NCBI RefSeq assembly: GCF_964199755.1
Contig: NC_133918.1
Coordinates: 744,001-808,000, forward strand
Direction: 5' to 3'
Length of the DNA: 64,000 nucleotides
Source of the DNA: Larus michahellis
Lineage: Eukaryota > Chordata > Aves > Charadriiformes > Laridae
The translations under genes and the position numbers were made by a program. The notes under the pieces were generated by a model, which saw only the letters and a list, made by a program, of their open reading frames with translations, did not search any database and was not told the DNA's origin. This document shows positions 23,761 through 34,640 of this stretch, one piece after another. The stretch's first letter is position 1. Each line of letters opens with the position of its first letter.

Positions 23761-25069
23761 CTCCATCCTGCCCAGCTGCGGCAGAGCTATGTCCCTGCCA
23801 CCAGCCAGGAACCGCCGCTGCCGGCGTGCATTCAGAGGAACAGCCTGGGTTCCTGCTGCTGGTGGGCTCGGGTGCCAGCGCGGCGGGTGGCTCCGCTCCC
23901 TCGGCCACCCCAGGCGTGCTGGAGAGACGGTGGCAGTGCCAGCTGGGCCACCGAGGCAGTGAGGAAGGGACACGAGCAGGGAAAAGGCAGCGAGGAGAGG
24001 ACGCAGGCAGGGACAGTGGGCAACCCTCTGTCCCACAGAGGCAAGTGCTCACCTGGGGAGCCCTTGCTCCCCCTCCCCGCAGTCGGGCACCGTCTGGAGG
24101 CTCCTCAGATCCCCCGGCACATCCAGGAAGGCTCTGACTCCGTGGCCCCTCTTTGGTGAAGGCTTATCCCCGCGGGGTTCCCCTGGAGCCGAAGGCCACA
24201 GTCTGTCCCAGTGCCAGGTCTCACCCGAGGACCCTCCTCAGATAGGTGGCTTTCCCGCAAGAATTTTTGCTCTGGGGGAGAAGGTTGTCTGGACAGTAAA
24301 TTGGGGGTTTGGAGGGGATGGGCTGCGGGCGAGGCCACGGTTTAAGATGCTGCCAGCACGACTCTGCCTTCCCCCTTGTCCCTGCCTGCTTTGGGCACCC
24401 GCAGGGTGCTGCCGGCGATGGAGGCTCTCCCAAAGCCCCTGACCGTGCCTGGAAAAGAAAATCACCCCCTTCCAGAGTGATTTGGGCTGAATTCAGTGTC
24501 TCCATCTGATACTGACCCTCGGCAGCAGCCGGGGCACTTGGCTCCTGCCCCCGGTGCTGCCCTCACCCACATTAGGGTGCCGGACCAGGCTGCGGCACAG
24601 CTGCCCGAAACACTTTCACTGGGAGGAATTTTGCTGCAGGCGGGAATTTTTTGAAGGAAATTTTACAAAGAGGGATTTGCTTTCTGCCAAAAAGTCTTCC
24701 CTGGGGGATGAACCCGATGTTTTTGGCTGAGATTCCCCGCAAAGGTACGGTTTTCAGCCGAAAACAAACAGGCAAAATTTTGCAGCGGGGGAGAAGGTGT
24801 GGGTGCCAGTACTGCACCCACTGCCCGCCCTCACCCCTGGCAGCACCCTCCGGCCCCGTGCTGGCAGCACCTTCGCATGGCTCGCAGGGGTGACGCGCAG
24901 CCCGAATAGCCCGGGTCGCTCCAGGAGGGACCCGAGACGAATTGGCTTTGCAAAGTGAGGCTGTTTGAGCCGTTTCCAGTGGACACCAGAAGCACTACCA
25001 GCACGGCAACGTATAGCCCCCCCCTCGGTACCGCCCCCCTGACTAATCCCTGTGGTGCTATGAACCCAG

Positions 25070-25296
25070 CAGTACAGACGAGGCCTTGTCACTGGAGGAC
25101 AAAGATCTGAGGGACCGGGAGAGGAGAATGGCCAATAACGCCAGGGAAAGGGTGCGTGTGCGGGACATTAACGAGGCCTTTAAAGAACTGGGACGCATGT
25201 GTCAGATGCACTTAAAAACGGACAAAGCACAGACCAAACTGATCATCCTACAGCAAGCGGTGCAGGTCATTCTGGGCCTGGAGCAGCAAGTACGAG
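25070..25296 (+). CDS. TCF3: TCF3 alternative bHLH exon, E47 type
   Basis: A 227 bp exon encoding (S)[20 protein letters not shown], then [20 protein letters not shown], then [20 protein letters not shown] and [15 protein letters not shown]. The SLE(E/D)[10 protein letters not shown] lead and [11 protein letters not shown] basic region identify E47, the form able to bind DNA well as a homodimer. It starts in phase 2 and ends in phase 1 like the E12 exon. The acceptor is cccagcag: starting at 25073 would drop one Ser. Donor cgag|gtatgg. Confidence 0.97.
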
Positions 25297-25862
25297 GTAT
25301 GGTAACAGCTGGCAGGTGCATTTCGGGGCTTTTCTCTCCCCCCCCCCTCCACACCTCTGCGTGCGCGGGCATCTCTGTTGTGATTCCTGCGTTCGGTGCG
25401 AGGGTGTGTGTTTGTGGCACCCTGGGTGCAGCGCGCGGCAGGCTGAGCTTTCCAAAGCGCCAGCCTGGGGCGGATTCGAGGCTGCTCCGTCCGTCTCCCC
25501 TCGTGCTTAATGGGAATTTGGCACCCGGATTCCATTAAGCAGCTTTGGAAAACTCAGTCCTCGACTCCGAGAGCTGGCTGAGGCACTCGGGCTTTTCTGT
25601 AAGCGAGCACATGTTTAAACTGGCATGGTGTTTCAGCCGGGCACGGGGTTGTGCTCTGGCAGGGGGCTGGCCGAGTTCCTGCAGCCACTGCAAGGAGCGG
25701 CAGGCAAAGAGCAGCTCGTACTGAGGTTGTTTCCTTGCATGGTCCCGTGTGTCTGTCCTGGGACTCGTGTCCTCGCTCTCTCTTTCGGATGCTGCTGCCG
25801 TGCGCGACGCTGTTGCCCAAACTGAGGTTGCTTCCCTCCCTCCCTTGCTGTTTTTGGCATAG
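25297..25862 (+). other. TCF3: TCF3 intron before the last coding exon
   Basis: Phase 1 intron of 566 bp with the acceptor tttttggcatag. No other feature was seen. Confidence 0.75.
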
Positions 25863-26007
25863 AGCGCAATCTCAACCCTAAAGCAGCCTGCTTGAAGCGT
25901 CGGGAAGAGGAGAAAGTGTCCGGAGTAGTAGGAGATCCCCAGATGACACTTTCAGCTTCACATCCTGGTCTAGGAGATGGTCACAACCCTGTTGGACACA
26001 TGTAAAG
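25863..26007 (+). CDS. TCF3: TCF3 last coding exon
   Basis: Common to E12 and E47. It encodes (E)[20 protein letters not shown], then [20 protein letters not shown], then NPVGHM and the stop TAA at 26003-26005. It matches human [20 protein letters not shown] and ends in the family HM C-terminus. The [15 protein letters not shown] segment is the conserved C-terminal extension of the second helix. A donor-like aaag|gtattg follows two bases after the stop, so the exon may end at 26007 with the 3' UTR spliced; alternatively it runs on as UTR. Confidence 0.95.
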
Positions 26008-29000
26008 GTATTGTCCCCCGCCCCGTGATCCCAGCACCCCCCTGCAGGTCCCACCCAACACGCGCCACTCTGCTTTGGCTGCTAAGCCCCACTCGTTCGG
26101 CACCAGCCAGTGTAATTCTTAATTAACCTTAAGTAAATGACTCGCGCGTGCATGCCGTTTGCTCATCCGTGGACACCCAAAGCCTCTGCCCCACAGGAGA
26201 GGGGCAGCCCTGTAGCCAGGAGGGTTTCGGGGCTCTCACCGCCCTGCGTGAGCTCCGCGCTGCTCTGCACCTCCCCAGTTTTGCCCAGTGGCCCTATGGG
26301 AGGGATCGGGCAGGTCCCAGAAATGCCGAGAAAGACACAGAAGGTGAAAATTCCCCCCCGCGAGACTGTGGCCGGCGCAGGCTCTGCTGGGCTGTCCCCG
26401 TTTCTAAGGAAACCCCGTGCTTGGCCAGGAGTAGCCGGAGCCTGTTTGGCCCAAGCGGTGTGGGGATGTCGGCGGGGGATTGAGCAGATCCAGGAGCGGT
26501 GACCCCCATCAGCGAGGGCCGTGGTCCCCCAGCGTCGTCCCCGGTGCCGGTGGGTGCCCGGGGCTGCCCTGGAAATAATTAAAGACAAAGCCGGTGTCTT
26601 GGCAGAATAGAGCTCGGGTCTCGGCCGCTGCAGCCACGTGGAGCCCTCGGGGCTGACGTCTCCTGCGGAGATGAGGGGCTGCAGAAGGGGGGTTGCAGCC
26701 TCCCCACGCAAGGAGCAGAATTTTAGTCTCATTTGGTTTTTTCTCACTTCGGGCTTTTGGGTTTTTTTTTTTATTTGTAGATCTTTTTGTTCCTCTGGAT
26801 AGAGAGATCTGTAGGAAGAAAACCCTCGGTGTGACCTGCAACCTTCTCGAACCATAAACTTTAGTACTGCTAATACTGACACACGTGGACGGATCCTGGC
26901 ATGACGTAAGGGGTGGAAAAAAAAAACAAAACACTTTGTCAAAAACAAAACGAAAACAAAAAAATTGCCTTAAGTATAAAGTGCGGAACAGTCAATACAT
27001 ATCACTCAGTTAGGAGGGGGTGGCGTGTTCTCTTGGCTTGTTCACAAGCAGCCAGCAGCAAAATTGTGCCTAAGCTTGATATTTCTTTTTTAAAAAAAAA
27101 GAACATTAGTTATGAGATTTTTTATGTAGAACAAATAGCAATGCCTTTTGGTTTTTTTAGCTTCTTTTGCATATGTTTTGTAAGCAACGAAAAGAATTTT
27201 TTTTTGTATAAAAAAAAATGTCTTGTACCCCATGCTTTTCTGCTGCTGTTTCTATAGTTAACGTTGCATCTTTAGGATCAACCAGAATATTAAAATTGTA
27301 TTAAGAGAGACTGGATATAAAGAGAGGAATTCTCAGATTCGGCTCTGAAAGCCACTAAAAGCGAATGTAGCCACAGCGAGGGAATGTTCTTCCTTGCCTG
27401 GCTTGTACCTTCCATTATGAAAAAGCAAACAAACTCACGTGCTGAATTCACCATCTCTTTGCTTTGGCCACTTCTGATTTGGGAAAAGGAAGTTAAACAG
27501 CAAAGCAAGTCGCAGCAGCGTCCCTCAGCAGCGCTCCCGCTCCTCCCGGGAGGTGACCGAGGTCCACCAAGGGTCTCTCCAAGATTTGTTTTATTCCTGG
27601 AGGATCCCAGAGGCCGTGGTCCTGCTGCCCCATCGCTGTCGCAGAGCGTCGTGATGGCGGACGGGCTGCTGGGAGAGAGCAGGCCTTGGGGGGTGGAAGA
27701 GAACTGAGGGACCGGGGCGCTTTCAAAGGTAAGCAAAGAAGCAACACGGATGCAAGAGGGAAGGCCAGGGCGGAGGAAAGCGCCTCTTGCCCACGCGTCT
27801 GAGCAAACGCCCGCTGCCAGAGGCGCTTCCAGGGGCAGCACTGAACAAAGACGAACTGAACAAAGCTGGAGGATTGGGAAGAGGCCGAGTCGGACGGAGC
27901 AGAGGCAGCAGCGGGACACTGTGTGGGTTGACCTTGCAGCAGTTGGACCCGCGGACGCTGGCAGCAGGCAGCGGAGCCCAAGGTGGCAGGAAAGGGAGCA
28001 GCTACCCCTGCGCGCGCTGCAGTGACCAGCAGCAGGATCCCCGTCTTTGCGCAGCTTCTCCCCGCACTGGAGCCACCACCGTGGGAAATGCGAAACGCTG
28101 CAGGCTTGGGGAGAGGGGTGGTTTCGCACCCCGCCTTCACCCACTGCCGTATCTCCAAAGCATCCTTGGAGGCAAACTCAGCTCAGCGTGCGCCCGGCTT
28201 GCCCGGGGGATGCAGAGTGGCCGCTGTCACCTGCGTGTGGGCTCCTCTCTCTGTGCTGGAAAGGAGGGGAGCAGTAAGCTCCTGTCCTGCACAAGATGCT
28301 CCGGGAGCCAAGCTGGGCCAACAATCCCTTCGCTCCGAGGGCTTCCCAGTGTCGCTGCAGACTGCTCCAGTGTGCTCAGCGGGAGGAAGACCCTTGGCAG
28401 CCCCACCATGTGGCAGGGTGCCCCAGAGGTGTGAGAGCAAAGGAAGAGGTGCTTGGCAGTGCTGAGCTGTGGCAACCATTCTGGAGTTGGCAACGGAAAA
28501 GCGTCCACCGGGAATTTATTCTTGTTTCTTCCCTCTCCTTCCCCTTCTGAAACTTTTGGTGCCCGGTTCTTCCCAGCTCTGCAGGCAGACGGGGTCAGCT
28601 CCCCGGGGGGATGTTAAATCCCGTCTCGGCGGTGTCTGTGATGCTCTCGGACGGGGGCCGGCTGCTGCCCAGATCTGCCTGGCAGAGCCCAATCAGGCAG
28701 GGTAGTTCACGGGGCACGGGTGCTGGCCTGGGGGGGGGACATGGGGACAGCGAGTACGGTAGGACCCCCAGCAGCAGGGTCTGTCTCTCCCTTCTGCTTC
28801 TCTGGCCTGTGCTCCTGGGGAAGCTGTATCGCTTTGGCATAGGGAAAGGGAAGGACTGGCGAACAGGATTAGGTCCTGTGGCACTTCCTAGGCTTTGGCA
28901 TAACCTCCCGGTGCTCCTCTGTGCTCATAGCTGTGTTTTCTGCTCCAGCAGAGCTTGCTGGAAATGCTCGGGATATTCCTCATCTCCCACCTACACCCGG

Positions 29001-32000
29001 GTACCGCGGGCTCAGCCCCTGTAGCATCTCGGAGAGGAGCCGCTTACAAGTGCCGGAGCAGCATGGGACCATCTCTCCCTGCTGCCCCTGGCACCGGCAG
29101 TGCCCGGGACTCTGCAAGGTCCAACCAGAGCTCTGAGGTTTTCAGGTGCTCCAGGCTTTCCCTGCCCACAGCCTGCTGCTCCCACCATCACTGCTGTGTG
29201 GTGAGACCCGAGATCCCAGCAGCCTCCAGCTCTGTCCCCAGGAAGGCCGGGAAAGGCCAGTGGCTGTGGTCCCTGCAGCCCGGGAACACACGTTCTTCTT
29301 GCCTGTGTCAACAGACATGTTTCAGCCTAATTACCTTGTCAGGTTACAACGCTCTTCCCTCCCTCGGGTTCTTCTGCCTGCTTAAGCGACGGGCAGCGTG
29401 AGACAGATGAGGTTTTCCTCCGTGTGTGACAGCCTTGTCCCCATGGAGCAGTTCCCTTGCAGCAAAAGCCGTGTCTTCCTGAAGTGTCCTGCCGCGTCGG
29501 GTTGTGCTTCAGGTGCTGGAGCAAGTTCAGTTTGGGGCTGGTAAAGCACACAGGGAGGGGGCAGTGCCCCTCCATAGCCTGCCAGCCGGGTCCGGAGGCT
29601 CAGACAACCCCGATTCGTGCTCTGGGGTAGGAACCGGGGACTCATCAGCTGCTTTCTGCAGCCTGTAAGCGGCTACGTCATCCCGCGAGCGTTTCTGCCC
29701 AGTCGGCCGGAGGGCGCTGGGGTCGGCAGGGCGCTCGCTGCGCGGGGTTTTCTGTTTGCCCAGTGCCACTGTCCCGGGGCCAGGGAGGGACGGAGCAACA
29801 TCCCAGCCCTGGCAAGCTTGAAACCATACAAAAAAAAAAATGAAGAAGTGCTTCCCCGACACTTTGATTTTGCAACAAGAATTTGAGGTAGCAGTCACGT
29901 ACAACTGGATTTAAAGAAAAAAGAGATTGTAGTCAGGAAAAATCCAGAAACTCCTCAAAATTGGAAATGTGCGAAGATTTATGATTTGTTCAAAATTTTG
30001 CTGAACTCCTTCACCCCCGCCAAGTCCTTGCTGACGCCTGAAGGCCAAGGGGGGACTCCTGATGAGACAGAGCCTCTCCCATCATCCCCAAACCACCAGG
30101 CACTGCAACAGAGATGGGGCTTTTCATCTGCATGTGGGTAGTGTAGATGCTCTTTTCTTGCCTGCAAAACCAGCTTCCTTCCTTGGCGAGGCTTGGACGA
30201 AGGTCCTTGAGCATAAACCCCCGGTGCCAGGGTTTGGGGGAGATCTTGGTTCCTCCAGCAGCAAAGCGCAGTGTCAGGGGCTGGTAGTGCTGTGCCCGGG
30301 AGCTGCCTCCATGGCGCAGGGTGCTTTGTGTGCCGGCGCGTTTGCTGCTGGCGCCAGCCCCGCGCAGCCGCGGTGACATCTCTGCTCCCCAGGTGCACAG
30401 GGAGAAATCGCAGAGGAAATCACAGGGGGGAACCGCAGCAAGGAGGAATTACTTTGGCACGCCAGTGTGTTTGGCTCAGGGTGAACATGGTGCCCGTCAC
30501 CTGCCAGGGAAAGTGGCTTTTCTGAAAATGAGCACTGTCAGGTGCTGTCCCCAAAATATCAGCCTGTTGCAATGAAACTCCTGCCTTTAGGTGTCGTGGT
30601 CGAAGAGGGCCAGGGTCTGCGCCCTCCCCAGCCCACAGCTCTGCTGGCGTTCAACCGCGCAGTCCTACAGTCTACTTTTCTCCTCAAACTTGCTTCTCTG
30701 CCTGTCTGCGCGTCCCTCGCGCCGGTGGTCCTGCGCAGAGAGGTGTCACGGAGGGGTGACATGCTACAGTTCTCCGCGTCCTTTCTCGGCCTTGCATGCT
30801 TGGGTTCTCCCCCCTCAGCGCTGGGGGTCGCAGAGCTCCCACAAAGCTTCCTCCGTCAGGCCGGGAGTCAGGGGAGACGCCGCCTTCCCCTGTGTGCATT
30901 TTTTAGTTTCTCTTTCCTCAGGCCGCAGCAGCTGAGCTGTGTCGCGGTCCGAGAGCAGAACCATGGTCCCAGGCGCGCAGCTGCCATGGGACACTTCTTG
31001 TGTGGCAGGGCCAGCGCTGGAGTGCAGCCCTCGGGTCCTGAGCCCAAGGGATCTCCTCTTTCTCCCCCCGCGAGCAGCCCCCTGCCTCCCCGCGCATCCC
31101 ACCGGAGAGCTCTGCGTGCCGCCAGGTGCTGGGGAGTGTCTGGAATCCAGTTTATTAACAGTAAAAATTGCAGATTTTTGTTCTTTCTCCCTCTTCACCT
31201 GCTTTCGCCCCAGAGCAAAACAGCTGCAGCTTCTCAAGAGACTGCACCTTGACGGTCTCCTGACGGCGCTCGGCGTCGAGGGCTCACAGCCCCACAGCTG
31301 CTGCCAGCGCACTCTGGGGAGCAAAATTCCAGTTAACCCCTGGTTTGGCAGTCGCTCACTTGCCTGTGACCCACCAGTCAGACCTGCTCGCGGCCTGGCT
31401 TGAGTTCAGCTCCAGCTCTTTGCCAACATCTCCTCGGGCTCTCCGCCCTCCTGCTGTCACAGCTTGGCGCTGGTATCCTACGGAGGTGTGTTGGCGGGAG
31501 GGACAGGACCTGGGACATCTGGATCCCAGTCTGTGCCCCTCCTGTCTGCACCGAGCTCCAGCCCGGGAGCAAGGGGCGCCGCAGTGCCCGGGCAGATGGT
31601 TTGCAGGAATCGGGGAGACTCAAGTGAGATGCGCACCCCAAGGTCCCACATCTGGCTGTCGGGAACAGATCGGTGCCAGCCCCACACGGTGGGGTCAACT
31701 TGCTGCCCCCTCCCTGTGTGCCATCACTCCAGGGCCAGGGGTCTGCCCTGCTCTGCAGTCGGGGTTTTTGCCCTCTCCAGCGGAGAAATGGAGAAGTGTG
31801 GTGTGAAACCTCCCCAGCTGTCACTTCAGCAAACAGCTTTTTCCTCTCGCCCGTGCATCGGTGATGAGCCGTTTCCCTGGAGGTTTTGCACTTGCTGCCC
31901 TATGGCAATTGAAGAGGAAGGACAGAATCAGGCTGGGGTTTCCCCAGGAGTCTGCAATTTCAGGTTCAGCGCAGAAGGCACTTCAAAGGTCCTTTGTACC

Positions 32001-34013
32001 TCACGCATGTCCCCACTGAAGCCAGCAGAGCCTTTGGGCCCTGAGCCCTTGCTGGGCGATTCAGCGCATCCTCCCCCTCGGCAGGCGGGGGGGGCCTTGA
32101 CAAACAGGAGGCCTTTGAAACCCCCAGTCCCCTGCGTCCCTGCGCTTTGCTCGTCATGGGGAGGCTGCCAGCTTCGGTGCCAGTGGAGCCCGTAGTCCTC
32201 TTGCGGGCCCTGCCGTGTGCTGTGCTGGTGGCTCTGGGCCAGCTCCAGTTTCAGCAAGCCCCTGGCCTGGGGTTTTAGAAAATAGCTGCGAATGGGGAGG
32301 TGAAGGAAAGCTGGTGCTGGAGTTGGGCCAGGACGAGCCATCAGCCCCCAAAGTGCAGTGCTGGCTGACCTGGAGCAAGCCGTGGCCACTGGATTCCCCC
32401 ATTCCTGCTCGACACCAGCAATAGCAAGACCTGTTTTCCGTACCGCAAGCTTGCACAAGGTCTTTGCCCTGTTAAATCCTATGCAACCCCCCTTTTCCTC
32501 TCCCCCAGGGCTCTCCAGATCCCAGCCCATCCCGTTCTCTCTGCTCTTGTCCATGCCTGCCGAGTTCCTGCTCCCTGCTGCTCTCAGGGTCCAGCTTCAT
32601 TTCTAGCAGCTCCAAAAGCATTTCAAGACCTGTGCCCTGGAGCTGGGCGGGGAATAGACAAGGGGTGGGATCACAGGAACATCCCTTCCAATTCCTGCTG
32701 CAGGAGCTGAGCACCGAATCGGAGGGGGCAAGACCGGGTCCTAGGGCTCCTCCACGCACCCTTCACCCTCCTGTGCCTTCTGCTCGGTGCTCGGCAGCCC
32801 ACTGCCGGTACCCTTCATCTCACACCATCTCCCCCAGCACCCCTGAATGGAGCAGCCGTGTCCCCCCTCGTTGCTGCCCGGCTCTATGTTCTGCTCCGTT
32901 AATGCCTGACCCTCAGGCTTGGCTTGGTCCTTCAACCGCCTCAAGCCTGAAGGTGCGTCTTCCTTCCTCCGGCGCTCCCCAGTCTCTCCAGCCAGCACCT
33001 CCAAGCCGTTTCCCTTTGTGCGCAGCCACCGTGGGTTTCTTCGCAGCGGGGCAGAGCTGTGCCACCAGCTGCTGGGGCGGAGGTGGGAGCATTTGGGAGG
33101 CGGATGCCGCAGGTTGGTCTCGTGGCACGGCTGCGCCTCCCTGCCCCACTGCCCTTGGGGCAGGCATGGACGGACCCAGTGCTCTGCGCAGAGGTTTGAC
33201 CTTCAGGGCAATTCCCCCGTTCTGCAGAGCCGGCAGCTGCAGTGCCTTTGCCTGCGGGACTCCCGCGGGAGCCGAGCGTGGAGGTGGTCTCTGGTGGGGA
33301 GGGCGGTGCAGGCCGCAGGCATCCGTTCTGCCGAAACTTCTGTGTCCGTCTTGCGTCCCCCCCTCAGGGGGCAAGGGGCAGCCCTGCCATGGGTCTCCAC
33401 GCCGGTATTTCTGTCCCTCTGCTTTTGTACGCTTCTTGCTCCTCAGGCCTTGTGATACCCACCCTGGTCCAGCCAAGCGCCTGCTGCGTTGGAAGGAGAG
33501 GGAATAAAACTCGCGCCCTGTTACATCTTGGCACGGTGCAGCTGCGGGCACCAGTACGGGAGAGCAAAGGGGTTTGTGCTTCAAAATGGGGTGTGGTGGG
33601 TACCGAGGCCTTTTGCTGAAGAGCATCCCTGTGCCCTGCATCCCTGGGCTGTGCCCTGGGGAGCCACGGAGCTCCCCGCGGCAGCGAGCTAGGGACGCTG
33701 CGGTTCCCCCTTCCCCGGTGCCACGTCTTCCCAAATCACTTGAAACCCACCAGCTTTTGAGCAAACCTTGTTCCGTGGGGCCTCTCGGGGAGGGAAGGAG
33801 CCGTGGGAAGTCGCGCAGCCTCCTGCCAGCGGTGGTCAATTTGCCGGGAGAGGGGAGAGGAGAAAGAGGCACCCAGGGAAGCGGAGCAGGGATGACCCCA
33901 ACCACGCGCTTGGACCTCGCGGTCTGCAGGAAATGGCCCATTTTCTACAGAGGGCTCCAGCTCGTTGGGGAAACGAAGCGTTACTGGGTTGCTCTTTCTA
34001 TATATTTTTGTAG
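26008..34013 (+). other. TCF3: TCF3 3' UTR intron, or 3' UTR plus intergenic sequence
   Basis: 8 kb with no recognisable coding. 26560-27300 is AT-richer and UTR-like, with an ATTAAA hexamer at 27289-27294 that could serve as a proximal poly(A) signal. 27300-33940 is GC-rich, crossed by long but unrecognisable open frames on both strands. An AATAAA at 33503-33508 lacks a U-rich context. Two readings are possible: a long 3' UTR intron to an acceptor at 34012-34013, or short 3' UTR then intergenic DNA. Confidence 0.5.
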
Positions 34014-34247
34014 GACGGTGGGGGGGAGGGGGTGTGGGGGGGGTGTGGGAGAGCAGATGGGAGATGCCTGCGGAAGTTGTTTATTTTTAACCCCGTAGAA
34101 AGTTTTGGGTTGTTTTTGGTTTTCGTTTTTGGCCTTTAAAAAAATGGTCCTTGCTTTTGATGTTTATGCTGCCTACCTGTAAATCCAGATGTACTTAAGT
34201 GGCTGAAATCCTTGTTCTTAAATCAGATACACATTATAGTTTTGAAC

Positions 34248-34277
34248 TATATATATAGTAAATATATATATATATAT
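34248..34277 (+). repeat. (TA)n microsatellite in the putative 3' UTR
   Basis: Two short AT-dinucleotide runs, ctatatatatag and aaatatatatatatatatgc, within the AT-rich 3' end, followed by an A-run at 34290-34306. Confidence 0.85.
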
Positions 34278-34614
34278 GCCTAACCCAGCAAAAAAAAAAA
34301 AAAAAATAAAGTATTTGGGGGTGGGAAATGCGTTGTTCTTTGAAATGAATCACAATTGGGGGATAAAATTGTGTTTCTGAGTGCCTCAAGATATGAATTG
34401 TTTTCATTTTTTTAAATAATTTTATACAAGTGTCAAAACAGCTGGCTGGATTATTTGGAATTTTTAAATAATCCTAACTTTTTTAAAGTAGATTTTGAGA
34501 ACTGTCCTGTATATAACAGTAATGTAGCAATAAATGTGACATTTTATAACAATATTACTTTTTTTTCCCCATATCTGTCTTTCAGATATTGTATACCTAT
34601 GAATGCAAAGTTGT

Positions 34615-34620
34615 AATAAA
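34615..34620 (+). terminator. TCF3: Poly(A) signal AATAAA (TCF3)
   Basis: A canonical AATAAA with a T/G-rich stretch 5-15 nt downstream and an A-run at 34637-34649. It is the most convincing cleavage signal between TCF3 and UQCR11. Confidence 0.65.
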
Positions 34621-34640
34621 GGTTTTACCTTGTACTAAAA

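Larger units (their letters stand above)
34014..34640 (+). other. TCF3: Probable TCF3 non-coding last exon (distal 3' UTR)
   Basis: Abruptly AT-rich sequence typical of a 3' UTR, preceded by the acceptor-like tract gctctttctatatatttttg then tag at 34011-34013. AATAAA hexamers lie at 34305-34310, 34529-34534 and 34615-34620; the last is followed by gttttaccttgta, a GU-rich element, giving a likely cleavage site near 34636. The E-protein paralogue TCF4 has a non-coding last exon, which supports assignment to TCF3. No other gene is known between TCF3 and UQCR11. Confidence 0.5.

Noticed and set aside
33503-33508. AATAAA as the end of TCF3
   Set aside because: GC-rich context with no U/GU-rich element after it; the signal at 34615 is much better.
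32913-33941. 342-codon open frame on the - strand, with overlapping frames on +
   Set aside because: GC-rich intergenic or UTR-intron sequence; the product resembles no family and shows Pro/Arg/Gly composition typical of chance frames.
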